NCBI GenBank assembly: GCA_036937835.1
Contig: CM072860.1
Span: 2,846,501 to 2,910,500, forward strand
DNA: 64,000 nt
Reading direction: 5' to 3'
Source of the DNA: Pampus argenteus
Taxonomy: Eukaryota > Chordata > Actinopteri > Scombriformes > Stromateidae
This document shows, in pieces, positions 30,171-49,400 of the stretch. The notes below the pieces were generated by a model. The model worked only from the letters and a program-made list of their open reading frames with translations. It was not told the origin of the DNA and did no database searches. Each line of letters starts with the position of its first letter. Positions within the stretch are counted from its first letter, which is position 1. The position numbers were made by a program, and so were the translations under genes.

Positions 30171-30469
30171 TCACCCAGAAGTGCCCGCCCTGCCTCTCTG
30201 ATAAGCCGTGTTTTTCCTGTAGTTTCGGTTTTGTATTTTCTGCTTTCCTCCGGTGGTGACATGTTGTCCCGACGCTTCCTCATCCACCGATCGGTACACC
30301 GCGATTATCACCCGGTCAGCCTGACAGCAGCCGTCCGTTTGCGGGTTTACAGCATCATGTGTTGCTTGAACTTTGTGCTCATACATGTTGTTTAATGATT
30401 TGCGGAAGACTGACGCGATCTGCTGCTGGAAACGAAACTCGGGAGGGCGCAAAGCGACGGGGCTCACGT
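30171..30469 (+). other. khnyn: Proposed khnyn noncoding leader exon
   Basis: A CpG-richer patch in AT-rich surroundings that ends with GGGGCTCAC|gtaaga at 30469/30470, a good donor. The next convincing acceptor on this strand, 'ttttttctgcag', ends at about 31727, about 37 bases before the khnyn ATG. The 5' end is a guess. The exon carries a 44-codon upstream ORF (30261-30395). Confidence 0.45.
30261..30395 (+). other. Upstream ORF in khnyn leader, 44 codons
   Basis: ATG at 30261 opens a frame beginning MLSRRFLIHRSVHRDYH and ending at TAA 30393-30395, entirely inside the proposed 5' leader. If the leader is transcribed, this ORF would precede the main start. No homology recognised. Confidence 0.3.
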
Positions 30470-30712
30470 AAGAAAAACGGCACTGAAAGATGATATTTAC
30501 TACTGTTAATGATTTAAAAAAAGAAAAATATAAGTCTAAAGAAGTGGATTATATCTTGTTTAACTGTTCTGTCTCTGCCAGAAACACGTTCAGCTATTTA
30601 TAATAAACATAAATGCTTCATAAATACTCAAAACTGCTGCCAAAATGATTATCAATAGGCCTCTGGTGATACAGTTAGTTCATACAGGCTGTGTAGGTAC
30701 GCTTTATTATAA

Positions 30713-30715
<3 letters not shown>

Positions 30716-30748
<33 letters not shown>
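30716..30748. repeat. (TG)n microsatellite
   Basis: About 32 bases of alternating TG in the first khnyn intron. A second (TG)n run of about 26 bases lies at 31138-31163. Confidence 0.9.
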
Positions 30749-30751
<3 letters not shown>

Positions 30752-31764
30752 AAGTTGCTGCACTGGACAAAAGACTTAAGCATAAAAAAACAAAAAAAAG
30801 TTGCAAATAATATGTCAGTGTATGAAAAATAGAGTCTGCATTTCCATGATGGAGAAAAGAGTGCAGAACATATATGTGTAGATATACATACACATACATA
30901 TATATATACACATAGTGTGTTTTTGTAGCATACAACACAAATGACCTGTAAGTACAGTAGGAGCCCTGCAGTGTAACATGAACTTTTGTCAGAAAATGGT
31001 TAAAAAATGTCTCAGATCCTGTTTAGATTGACGGATCATAGCTGATATTATATTTACATGATTATTCACATTATAATAAACAAACATAGATACAGATATG
31101 CAGCTATTCCAGGATAGAAAAGTGGTTGGTTGGTTTCTGTGTGTGTGTGTGTGTGTGTGTGTGATAGATATTTTAAAATACAGATATGGACATATATATA
31201 TATAAATATATAAATAAGCTGTAGATTTGTGTGAAGACCTGTGTTGTTGGTACCTTTTGTTAATCGCAGCCACGCCCACTCATACTTTCAACAAACAGGA
31301 AAACGCCATAATTACACTTCACACATAGAAAGGAATAAAACACACTGACACGAAAGGAAATGAACGACAGGAGCAGCGAAGTCTGAAGAGACGCTGTACG
31401 CAGTAAATTCATATTTACTGTAAATGAAAAACTCTTAAACGTTTTTGTCATGTTTGTACCAGACTTCAGGTATTTGTACAAGAAATACTCGTCAAAGCAA
31501 ATCAGAGTTTCTGTTTGATGAGATTTAGTTGAATTTCTGTATTAAAGCCGTCACAGATTCTCTTTTATTTTATATTTCTTTGTTTTTTCGGGGTTTTTTT
31601 TTTGGTTGTTGTTTTTTTTGGATTTTCAGCTACAATAAAAAACACCTCGTTTCTGATTATTTCAGCATTTCATAGATTTTTGAATTGAATTGAAAAATAT
31701 GTTTGTTTGTTTGTTTTTTTTCTGCAGTATGTTTGACTCTCTGCCACCGATTTAATAACACGGG

Positions 31765-37439
<5,675 letters not shown>

Positions 37440-40229
37440 AAATCTGTCAGTTTCCTTCTGGGGTCACTCAGATTTTTCTGACACTGAATTTTACCCAGTC
37501 TTAAATAATAATAACAGCACAGCAACTTACTACAACAAACTGCACCAGCGAATCTGTCATGTGTCAAGGATTTTTTACAAAAAGTCATATTTTAAATCAG
37601 ATTAGAGTTAGTTATGCTCACATTACAGACAGAAAACGTTATCTCTCCACGTATCTCAACTGATGGCTTATTTCCAGAGCAACAACAAACAGTGTTAACC
37701 TGGTTAACTTCGGCCTGTGGATTTCATTCTTAATTTATTATTTAGACGTATCAAGACGGGGTTGGAGTAGTTTTCCCTCCAGCTAAAGTCTGGATCCAAC
37801 ATCAAACAGTATGTAAGTTATGCTCCTCCATCCTCCCCCAGTCTCACCACCTCACCTCCATCACCTCTGCCTGCATCCCTCTCCATCCTATTAGGGGTGA
37901 GAGTACTCCCAAAAGAAATACTTGTAATTATCAATTACCTACTTTAAGACAGTATTTTTTTCCCCTTTAATTAGTAGTTTTTATTTGTTAACATCAGACC
38001 TGTCTCATAGTCGCCCCATTTCAAATAAAACAAATATAATATAATAACTACCAATCACAGGATCCTTCTCAGGTGATCACACACCTGTATGAAAAACGGT
38101 GTACAGCTGACACACATTGGTTTGTGTTTTCATTACATGCAGCCTGCTTTTTGTTTAGTTATTGTTGGATCCAGCTTCTTTCATAAGATGGATAAAATGT
38201 GCATGTTGGCACCATCTGCTGTGTGGGTTAATGTCGCTCTGCCTTTTTTATTTTATTTTTATACCTTCACTTTTATAAACTACTTCCGGTGGCTTTGGGC
38301 CTTAGATCATATAAAGTGAATAAATGAGAAATCTGATCTTCATGAATGAAGGACTAAACCAAAGGAAGGAAGCAGGCGATGGTGAATGGGTGAATTTTTC
38401 ATTCACATCTCCCTGACTGGAGATCAGATGCTTAATCAGGCTTTTTTTTTTTTTTTACATCAATTGAGAGGTAGGATTTAGACTTGTATTGTTTATATGT
38501 ATGTATATTTTATTTGAAGTAACTGATTCTGCTGGAGACAGTTTCGTAAAAAAAATCAATTTCTTAAACCTGTTCTTCTTTATTAAAGTATTTCTTGATT
38601 TTAAGGAGTTGATGATAATTTCTTTAACGTGTGGTCTCTCTGTCTCTCATCCTGCCACATACTGTAGTAGATCAATCATGCTATATGATTAATCAATCAT
38701 GATATATGATTGTTCTAGGCTACAGCATGAAATAAAAACGTCGAACTATATTAGTAATTTTCACTTTTCCTGTCTGATGAACAATAGCCACAGTAGCTTC
38801 TCTTTAAGCACTGAGTGGATCTTTTTCTTGTGGAAGATTAACAACGTTATAACAAAAAAAGAGAGAAAAAAAAGAGAGGACTTTTTCTGTCGTAACAAGA
38901 TAAAAACTGAATAATTTATCTGTATTTAGTAATAATAAAAAAAAAAAATTTTTAACTTGCTGTTCACCACAATCTCCACCAGAGGTCACTGTTTATCTCA
39001 CTCTATAGTATCACTCCACCATCTCTCTCCACATTGCATGTCTATGCCATTTGTACTGCATGTTTGTGCCATTGTACTGCATTTGTGTGTATATCCCGGT
39101 TAAATGCATGTAAAATAAAATAGAGTGAAAAGATAATTTCCCCATTTGTGGGATTAATAAAGTAATTCTTCTTCTTCTTCTTCTTCTTCTTATCTGGAAG
39201 TATAACAGAAGTCATTGTGTAAACTCCCAATTTAAAGGAGTGTTTAACATCTGTATGATACAAAGGAAAACTATTCCTGCCTCTTAGTTATATGTCCTTC
39301 TGTAACATAACACACAACAGAAAAATGATCAGTTGTACAGTGAAGCTTCAACAGGAGGAGCAGCTTCCTGTCACTGCACTTCCTTATGAAATGTGTTATT
39401 TACCATAGTTTCATGTTCATATCGCAGAAGGAGGAACCTCTCTGCAGGGATTCGAGATCACGTCAAAGTAAAAAGCTGGATTTTGTAGTGAAATGTGCAG
39501 TTTGTCAACACACTGAGCACTTTGATTTTCATCTTTATGATCTTATCTTGCTTTTATTTTAAAGGAAACGCTGCTTACTGTGTAGATTAGGATACAAAAG
39601 CAGCTGCATTCATCAGCATGTTGCACTGTTGTGTTTATATAGCGATATACAGAGATTAGTTCTATATGTACAGGTTGCTTTTTTTTTTCTCTTCCAAGAA
39701 TAGATTCATATTCATCCGGTCAAGCAAGTTTTTAACAATAGTGAGGATAGACAACACGTCTATTTTAGGAACATCCTGAGCAAGACAAGACATTTTTTTT
39801 CACTCAGGCTTGACACATATGAGTGAAAACAAAGGATACATTATTGTCTTGACTAGAAATATGTAATATATAGTGTCTACTGACATATAATTTACCTGTT
39901 GAACAATACACCTGACTGTTATAATAGACGACAGACATGAAAAACTGTGAACCTGTCCTGATAACATCATAAAATAATGGAGACGTGCTGCAGGATACAG
40001 TGAGTCCATCAACACTGGGGGAAATAATACATATCATGTGACATGAGGATCTTTATTTATAAGGCAGACATTGCCCTAATTAGTACATTTGTGAGTAAAT
40101 ATTGTGCATTGTATGATGTAAATGAGCCAAAATTAAATGTACTAAAATGTGGTTTGGTCATAAATCTCAGAGTTTATTTACCCTGTAGGATGTAGTATTC
40201 AGATTCAGCAAACCTGCAGCATTTTATAT

Positions 40230-40230
<1 letters not shown>

Positions 40231-40302
<72 letters not shown>
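40231..40302. repeat. (TA)n(TG)n compound microsatellite
   Basis: About 34 bases of alternating AT directly followed by about 38 bases of alternating GT. Confidence 0.9.
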
Positions 40303-40306
<4 letters not shown>

Positions 40307-40546
40307 CGATGTTGTAAAATTGCTTGTTTGGCAATATAGGGAAATATAACCAGACCAATAAAGCTGTTTGATTTGGAAAAAATAAATAAGTGGTTTTCTT
40401 CGACCACTGTGTAAAACATAATTTTTATATTATAACCTTATGGAAGGGTGAGGGATGATTTATTGTGCTACGGACATTTACTCAAAAGCTATTTTGAAGT
40501 TTAATATTTGAGGTACTTATACTTCTTTATACAGCTTCCCCTTTTT

Positions 40547-40690
40547 CCATCATTAATCATCTCACGACCCTTCAGATTTATCTGGTGACCCTTTGGAGGG
40601 GCCCGACCCCTAGGTTGGTAACCACTGGACTAAACTAGCTAACTGTATATAAAGTAGTTGAAACTAGCTCCACCTCCAGCAGCTACAACA
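40547..40690 (+). repeat. Dispersed 'gggtcggggcc' repeat, copy 2
   Basis: Reads 'cattaatcatctcacgaccc', TTCAGATTTATCTGGTGACC, CTTTGGAGGGGCCCGACCCC, TAGGTTGGTAACCACTGG and 'gaaactagctccacctccag'. It is the reverse complement of copy 1 at 28986-29128 and lies in direct orientation to copy 3 at 54946-55272. Confidence 0.8.
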
Positions 40691-40979
40691 GTAACATGCT
40701 GCTCTAACACTGATGCTTCAGTATTAATATATATATATTAATATTTTCTAAGCTATTTTTACTTTTTTTAATTTTTTTTTAATTTTTTATTATTTAAATG
40801 TATAATTTAAAAGTTTTATCTTTTGGTTTTTGTCTTTTAACTCACGTGTGTGATTGATTGAAATAATTAAATTGATAATACTAATAATATAAAGCTTAAT
40901 TAAAGAGTAAAGAAACACACCTTTGACCTTTGACCTGTCCTTCCTCTCCATCCCTCTGTTTGCATCATTATATTTGCGT

Positions 40980-41271
40980 AGCTGGACCGGGAGCGCTCTG
41001 GAAGTGCGCGCGCACACCCCCCCCCACGTTCACCTGCCGTCCCCGCCTCGCGCTCTGGCGCTCGAGCGAGTGTGTCAGTTTAACGTCTGTGTTGTGTTTT
41101 GTAGTTTTTGAACAGAAAAGACGTTTTTTTTACGGCTTGTTAGAGGTTAAAAAGTGTTTTTGTGTGTTTTTTTTTCGACAACTGTAAACGGGAGAAGTTG
41201 ACAGATACGCAGAAGGAAATTATCGCGGAGGAAGAACCGGAGAAACGGACGTTAACGTTAATCAATAATGA
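40980..41271 (+). promoter_or_regulatory. CpG-rich promoter and first exon of the adenylyl cyclase gene
   Basis: GC- and CpG-rich patch (GAAGTGCGCGCGCACACC, CGCTCTGGCGCTCGAGCGAG) in AT-rich surroundings, followed by a candidate leader exon ending ATGAG|gtaagt at 41271. The ATG five bases before the donor gives no long frame with the next exons I tested, so the exon is probably 5'UTR. Other candidate leader exons are 41595-41649 and one starting at 43091. Confidence 0.45.
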
Positions 41272-42084
41272 GGTAAGTTTACACACGTTTAAATTAGCTT
41301 AAATGTCATTCTTCAACCGTCTTAATAACCGGTGTTTTTAACGACATTTTACAGCTAATTTAGACATTTAAACTCCTCAAATAACGACTAATAACGTTAA
41401 ATCCATTATAATCTAATATCGATAAGTTATAAGATAAGTTAAATAAATATATATATGTATATATATATATATATATAATAGGCAAGAAGCGTCACTTTAT
41501 CAGGTCCATAATCATAAGTTTTTAGTACCTACATATCATTTTTTCATTGTGTTTGACTAACTGTTAAATAAAACCAACTTATTTGATTATTTAGATGTTC
41601 AAACCTTGTGAGTTAAAGATCAACACACCTGCTGCTGACATCATCACAGGTGAGTTTTATAGATAAAACTTTATCTACTATGTTATTTACCTTTTTTTTT
41701 TCTTCTTTCTCCTGCATTACATGGTGATAAAATCTTTCATTATAATCTTACTTTTTATTTACCTGGTATGGTAAAGTCAATGTTTTTAGGATGAAGCTGC
41801 ATTATGTGTTTTGTTGGGAAACATAACTTTGTTTACGTAAACAGTTGAGGGGATTTTGCATTAAAAATACACTTTAAATCATTGAAATGACGCAGGATAT
41901 TTGATTATTTATGTAATATTCACAACACAGATGAATAAAGATGAACCGATTACATTAAAAAATTACATTTTCAAGTAAATAAAAAGGTCAAGCTGGTTAC
42001 ATCCTCTCAAATATGAGAAAGTGCTGCTTTTGTTCGTCTTTTTGCCAATTTTAGGACCTTCAACGTTTAATATATTTCATCTAT

Positions 42085-42178
42085 ATCCAGCTTGTTCTTA
42101 GTAAATAGATTGATTGAGAAAATAACTGATAGATTAATGAAAGTCCAGTCAAAGTTGGTCACGTTGCAGCTCTGCCAC
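42085..42178. repeat. Dispersed 'gctgcaactaacgatta'-type repeat, partial
   Basis: Minus-strand remnant: 'agattgattgagaaaataac', TGATAGATTAATGAAAG and CACGTTGCAGCTCTG match the reverse complement of the element's head (cagagctgcaac...ttaatc...tttctc). A (CA)n run lies nearby at 42419-42455. Confidence 0.4.
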
Positions 42179-42422
42179 TGACTCTTTTTTTATTATTATT
42201 ATTATGTTTTTTTGTGGTTAATTTCCATTGAAATTTCACTTATTCAAAAGTTCCTGAATTTTTTTTTTCCACTTCAGTCTTTAAACTAAACTATTTATAT
42301 AATATCCCATTTAAAACATGTTGCTAGTGGTTTGATTTAGATTTAATAATAACAATAACAATAATAATAATAATAATGTACTGCCATTACCACATAGTGT
42401 CACAAAAGCGTGTTGGCCTCAC

Positions 42423-42458
<36 letters not shown>

Positions 42459-43438
42459 CCTCCTTTGTGACCATTTCTGAAAGTGTGGAAACAAAACCAG
42501 ATAGTTTCCATTTAATTTAAAAGGGCACCACATGCCGCACTGAGCAGGTCAATCAAGGTGAACGGATGAATCAAAAGAATTACTGTTTAATCCCTCCGTG
42601 ACTTTGCTATTAATTCAGATGTGTACCTGTAGCAGAGTTGACAGATTACGGGTTGTTTTTTAATCCCAGATGTAATGCTGACATGGGATCAGATTGGGTA
42701 ACAGTCAGGTGACGAGGAAGAAGAAGCAACAGAGAGGAAGATCAGAGTGTAGGTGGAGGAAAAATGCTTTTAATGTGCACTGGGTGCGTCGCTGACATGT
42801 CATTGCAGTACACACCTGAACAGTGTTACTACGGAAGAGCCTGCAGCTGGACTAACAAGTTTTTTTTTGTTTTGTTTTTTTACATATGGGGAAATGCCAA
42901 GAACATGTTTGGCATTTAAATGACATTGAAACCATGTGATGGTTTAACTTTGACTATGCTAGTAATGACACAGACACAAGCTTTGTCTCCGAGCTTAAAA
43001 AGGTAAATGTTAAACTGTGAATGTTGACGTTTAAATCTGATTCTGTGGTTACATTTCTAATTGTTAATATGTTTGTTTTTTTTCTGGTAGGGAGACTGCT
43101 GCAGAGTATGGATCAGCGTTCGTATAAGGAGAATACGCTCTGGTTTAAGTTTCCTTATCAGCGTTTAGGACCTCTGAGAAAACATTGTGAATTTTGATCA
43201 CATCTTTTTAGCTGCAGGGGAAAATACAGAAGAGCTGGTCTCTTTCTGAAACAGTCTCAAAATTGCTTCAATCAATCTTGCACATTGAAGACATTGAAGC
43301 TCCAAATAACTACTCTAGTGTGTATTTATCATGTGGACAAGCTGACAGAGAGACAGAAAGCAAAGTGACAAGATCCTTCACACTCACAACAGGTCACAAT
43401 TTCAAGAAAACGGGAGGCCCGGAGAAGAAGCGTCACAG

Positions 43439-46400
43439 ATGTCTGTAGTGCCGGACATTGTGATCGTCTCCAGTGATGGAGAAGGAAAAATCACTGGAGC
43501 CAGTATCCTGGAACTTGACGTGTTCAGTCACAGCACAGGAAATGGTGTAAAACAGCCTGACGATTTGCAGAAAACGCAAAACAGTGACGTCACAATTAAT
43601 CCGAGCGATGTTACGGCAGGGAGCCAATCAGGACTCAGCGAATCCCAGGTTTCTGTAGAGGTGGGTGTGGCGAAAGCAGCTCAAACTCTTGAACCTCTTA
43701 AGGTCGTTTCTTTGCTGAGAGGAACAAGTGTGACCCTGCAGTCTGCAGATGATGATGATGATGATGCGCCGGTCAAGTCATCCTCTGATAGGCTACAAAC
43801 AGACAACAATAACTCATCTAATATGAACGGCTGCAGCGACTCAGATTTCAGCAGCACAAAAACCAGCCCTGGTTACACTTGCACTAGTTTCAGCACTGAG
43901 CCCTGTGGTGAAGATTTAAATGATGAACTCATTGAAACGACGAACGCTGTCTGTTGCTCTGAACCCAGTTTAGAAACGTCTCCGTCTAACAAAAGCACCA
44001 ATAATAGCCCAGATGATGACAGAGGCAACTCCAAAACAGAAAAGTCACCCTCACTGCCAGATGTTTCGTTTGTCTCCCAAACAAGGCACAGTATAGATGC
44101 CAGGTCTGAGGAGGAGGAGGAGGAGGATGAAGAAGAGGACAAGCAGAGCTCTCAGTCCCGGCGTAGCGTGACAGAGGAGGTGTGTTGCTGCTTTCAGGCG
44201 GTCCACAGGGCTTTTTTACGGTGCATGGAGGAGACACCGGCCATGCTGTCTGGACTGGTGCTGTCTTTGGCCTTTTGTGTGTCCATCATCGTCCTCATTT
44301 CCACCATAAGGGTGAGAAACACGTAATCATATTTTTACATTTATTGTACAACCTGCTACCTTTTTGTCATGCATATTAACGTGAAGCGCCCCTCTGTTTC
44401 TATTCGCTAATGATTTGAGATACGTATTTGTAAATGCACTCGTCTGCTGTTCTTCGCTTGTTTCTTCGCAGGACGTCAACGTCCACGTAGCGGCTCTGTC
44501 GGTTGTGTCTGTGGTTCTCTGTCTGAGTGCTGTCCTGCTCGTCTGCCTGCCCTGGCTGGCCACGGTGAGGCGCTGTGGAGGAGCCCTGGCCCTATTTGTC
44601 TGGGGGACGCTGTACGTCACCGCAATCGTCTTCATCTTCACAGAAGGTCCAGTCACAACCTGGGAACAGGTGAGAAGGAGGCAGAAAGAGAAAGAGATGA
44701 GTGTTCGACAGTCACCGTTCTTCAACCTCTTGTCCTTTTCCCCCCGTCAGGTGGCGTTTTTCCTCTTCCTCTCTCTGAGCGTGTACACAGTGTTGCCTCT
44801 CTCTCTGGCCTGGGCCCTCATGGTTGGGATAGGGACCAGCGTTTCACACATCATCATCATCAGCGTCTACGTTCCCGTCACAAGCCCAGAGACACCATAC
44901 CTGGCTGTGCAGGTATAGATTTTCTTGTGACTTGTTTCACTATCAGAATTATTATTTTATCTAACTTTACTATACTATACTGTGAAATACAGAGGGCTTA
45001 ATTAACATTAATTCAAGATGTTTCCTCGTCACACACATATTTGTACATGTACAACAGCAGTTAAATGAGACGTCAAAAGACGTGCAAAATAACAAAGAAG
45101 GAGAGTAACAGAATGTCAATGTGATATTATGATAATAAGCTACATGCAGGGGGAAATAACAGAATAATATTGGTGAAACACAAATAGCTGCACATGATTA
45201 CATTTCAAATGGAAATGTAGGCAAAGGTTTGCAAATGAGTAAACAGATGTGTACCTCTTGTGTGAGCAAGAAAAATAACATCCATATTCAAATAGTCCAT
45301 GTAAAGCTTGGGTCAGTTGCGTTTTTTAGAGTTACACTGAAAAAAAAAGTCCTAAACGTGATCTGAAATGATAATAATCTTATTGGTCGTGTGCTAAATA
45401 AGTGTGGTTCTTCAGTAAAGAGTCACTAATCTCTCCTCTGACTTCCTCCACAGCTGGTGGCCAACGCGCTGCTCTTTGTGTGTGTGAACTGCGTCGGGAT
45501 TTTCCATCTGTGGATGACCGAACGTGATCTGAGAATATCCAACCAGAAGAGAGAGGAGTTCAGCGCCATACGCTCCCAGAAGGAAATAAAGAAATATCAG
45601 CAGGTTAAAACACTCACATATATGTACAATATTTAATTCAGTCGACCATTTCCATTCAGATGAAGTAACGATAACAGTTCGGTTAAATAGAAAGTGAATA
45701 AAGCAAATAAAGACTTCTTATATTTAGATCAGCCTTTGTTTGCACAGCTTTGCTTGGTTTATTTCAGTCCAGCCTCATAAAAACATCTTGAAGGGCACAA
45801 AACTCCACTTTTACTAGCTTGGCTCTAACTCATCCAGCTTTTTCACTCTATAAAATAGTCAAAGTATGAGATTTTTATAATATAATCCTACTCCGTGAAT
45901 TACTACGACTCCTAGAAGACAAGCTCCAAGTAGCAGCTTTTCGAAGATAGTTTCCAGGAGTAAATTAAAACCCCACACTTGATAAAAAACGACTTAAACT
46001 CGTTATGTGTAATCACTCTCATTAAAGAGCTCTTTACGAGGACAGCCTAGGTTTGGTTACTGTATGCTTTACTGGTCATTAGGTCAATAGATTAATCATT
46101 CACTTGTCTGAAGCCCAGCAGCAATAGAATAGCCTAACCTAAATAGACACTATTCACAGCAAGTAAACAAATAGATGAAATGTGATTCACTGAGTAAACA
46201 GGCCAGTGTTTTAAGGAGGCTTTGTCTATTTCTTTTACAGCCTTTCAGAACAGATTGTCGCCTCTGTCAGATAGAAATGCAATGACCCAAAGTCTCAAAA
46301 CTCATTGCCCACCTTCTCCACACACATAACACCCCCCCCCCACACACACACACTATCCTGTCTGTTTCCTTGGCAACAGGAGCAGCTCCTCCTGTCGGTG

Positions 46401-49400
46401 TTGCCACGGTGCATCGCCGTGAAGCTGAAAAAGGAGGTGATAAACAGGCTGACAAAGCCCAAGAGCGATAAGGAGAATGAGCACAACTCCAACAACTTCC
46501 ACAGCCTGTACATACAGAAGAACAAAGACGTCAGGTGATCATCACACTCTGTCTTTTAAAAAGTTAACACAACAAAACTTTGGTCACTTTAACTTTTTTA
46601 CAGTTTTTGCTTTTTTTTTATTATGTAGCACCAAATTATTCCAGGATTTTGTGCCTAATATTTGTGTGTGTGTGTGTGTGTGTTATATAGCATCCTATAT
46701 GCTGACATTGTGGGCTTCACAAAGCTGGCGAGTACCTGCTCACCAGAAGAGCTCGTCGCCGTGCTCAACAAGCTCTTTGGCAGGTTTGACAACATTGCAA
46801 AGGTACAAATACCAGCACATCCAGCCAAAATAAAACGTTTGTGCTTTCAAAAAGAATCCTTCTGTCTTTCTTCTAAACGCCGTCTCTGTTTGTTTCTACC
46901 TGTAGAAGAATGGATGTCTTCGCATTAAGATCCTGGGTGACTGCTACTACTGTGTGTCCGGTCTACCTGACCCCATCCCGACACACGCCAGGAACTGTGT
47001 TCAGATGGGGCTGGACATGTGCTCAGCCATCAGGTCTGTTTTTTGTTTTTTTCGCCTTATCCTTAATATATATCATATAAAGTATGAAAATCTATGTAAA
47101 TATTTACAATTTTAATATGTAAAAAAACTATCTTACCTGTCTAAATTTATGTGGTACTGTTATTTCCTCCCACCTGAGTCCTGTTTTCCAGCCACAGGAA
47201 TAAAAGCTGCTCAGTGCTCCTAATTTGCATGTGACATTACTTTGTGTAACTTCCTCATGTCACTCTGAGAGTTTTACTTCACTATTCTTTCCTGTACAAC
47301 TGAGTACACTGAATATTATAGCTGAATACTCACAGTTAACACTGTAATATATTAATTTACCATAATATTCTCAGACCGCACATCTTCCTAAAAGTCTTGT
47401 GGTGTTTGCATCATTTCCATCTTTGTTTTTGTTGTTGTCTCATGTAAATATTGTACTGCATATTTTTGAATTTTTAATTTGAGTTATTTTCTCCTTGTAG
47501 TAACCTGAGAGAAGCGACGGGGGTTGAGATCAGCATGCGGGTGGGTGTTCACACCGGCAACGTGCTCTGTGGTGTGATCGGCTTGCAGAAGTGGCAATAC
47601 GATGTGTGGTCACATGACGTTACGTTAGCCAACCACATGGAGTCTGGAGGTCTTCCTGGGTGAGAGAAGTGTTCAAATCTGCTGAGATATTATAAAAGTC
47701 CACTTGTGTTTTTAAGAAGTGCAATAAACTAAAAACTGATGATGGGCTGGCAAAGAGTTTAGTCCTAAAAAGAAAAAAACTTTTTGAGTTTTATCAGTAT
47801 ATTAATATTGTTATTATAATAAATAGGCGAGTCCATATCACAGAGGAGACGCTGCAACACTTGAATGGCGCGTACCAAGTGGAGGAGGGAGACGGGGGGA
47901 GTCGGGACCCTCTTCTTAAAGGAAGAAAAACCTACTTGGTGATTGACCCTCACAAGCCGGACAGTTTTTCCAGGGCACGTAAATCGGTAGGGGTACACAT
48001 TTTGCAATGTTGTCAAGTTGTTCGAGTGCAGGTGTCTGAATGCAGTTATTGCAAAAAACAAACTTGTTTTCGGTCTCATCTAATTGCATTTTCCCAAATT
48101 TTCATTAAGTGGTGTAAGTCACAGGATCACAGAATAATATTTTAGATTAAACTTTGGTCTCAAAACAGTATTAAAGTAAAATAACTAACTACGCCTCACT
48201 AGAAAAAGCCTTAAGAGTCTGGTTCAACCTCACGAACCAAGCAGGTTTGCGTGTTGTTTGTGAAGCTCGGCAGCTCAGGGTAGAGAAATGTGAAATAAAG
48301 TCATCTCCATCCTGATTTTCAGACAAACACTCTGACGTCCGGTGATAGCAGGCAGCGGGCGTCTGTCCGGATGTCTCAGTACCTGCAGTCCTGGCAGACC
48401 ATCCACCCCTTCGCCGACCTAAGCAACCCTGAAGCCAAGAAGAGGCGTTCAAAGAAGAAAATCATCCCCAACAATGTCGCCGTGAACCAATCACAGCTGT
48501 CTGAAGTATGTATTTGTGCTGCATTCCCCACCATGCATCAGTGCACATAAAAAATATTACTTAAATCATGTCATGCAGTCTGTTGACAATGTGTGTGTGT
48601 TTACTTTAGGAAAGACACATTTCACAGAACAATACCTGGTAAGTTTTAAGAAATATTCAGAAAAAAAATAAGAATTTGCATAGAATAGTTGGAGCAATTG
48701 TTGTTTTTTTTTATTTCTGTTTTGTCTCAGGCTCGTGGTGGATAATCGTGTTCGGGGATCGCTTGATACGGTTGACACTGCAGGGTAAGTTGTTTTTCTC
48801 TCGAATATTATTCTGATTGTGCTTCTTCTTTGTTAGTTAGTAGAGCGTCATAAGATACATTGTGGGATGGATATAGTGGAGATAACTGCCTGACAAACCT
48901 CCCGAACCGCCTGAAGTTTGTTTTTAATCTGTTCCTCAGGAAGAAAGCAAAGAAGCTCAACTGTTTGACTCTGCTGTTCAACGACCTGAGTCTGGAGAAA
49001 AAGGTAGCTTCCCTCTCTGATCACAAGCATGATATAAAGCATTGTTTTGTGCCTTTGTGTTACATCTGACTGTGTGTGTGTGTGTGTGTGTGTGTCCCAG
49101 TTTCGGCTTTCAGAGGTGAAGGGTTTATACCAGTCGATGAGCTGCATAGCTCTGATCTTCGTAACTGTTTTCGCCGTCCAGATGCTTGTTTCTGATAAGT
49201 AAGTGAATTTAAACTTCATTCTCACTTCTTCATGTGCATCATGTTCTTAATCACACGAGCCTAAAACACTGGAATAAAACTGAACTTTACTCACTCAGTG
49301 TTATTACTCTCAGACTCACTCATATGCATCCTTATTTGCTCACTCACCACATTTGAATTGAAAAATGATTGCGTATGTTATGCCTCCCAGGAACTTTGCA

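Larger units (their letters stand above)
37440..40960. other. Intergenic between khnyn and the adenylyl cyclase
   Basis: The khnyn 3'UTR starts here; AATAAA at 38023-38028 is one candidate end. The rest is AT-rich, with a (TTC)n run (39165-39191), a compound (TA)n(TG)n microsatellite (40231-40302) and a dispersed repeat copy (40547-40690). Open frames of 60-76 codons lack splice context or homology. Confidence 0.5.

Noticed and set aside
30171..30467. 98-codon minus-strand open frame upstream of khnyn
   Set aside because: The + strand of the same stretch ends in a good splice donor and fits a khnyn leader exon. The minus-strand frame has no homology or splice partner.
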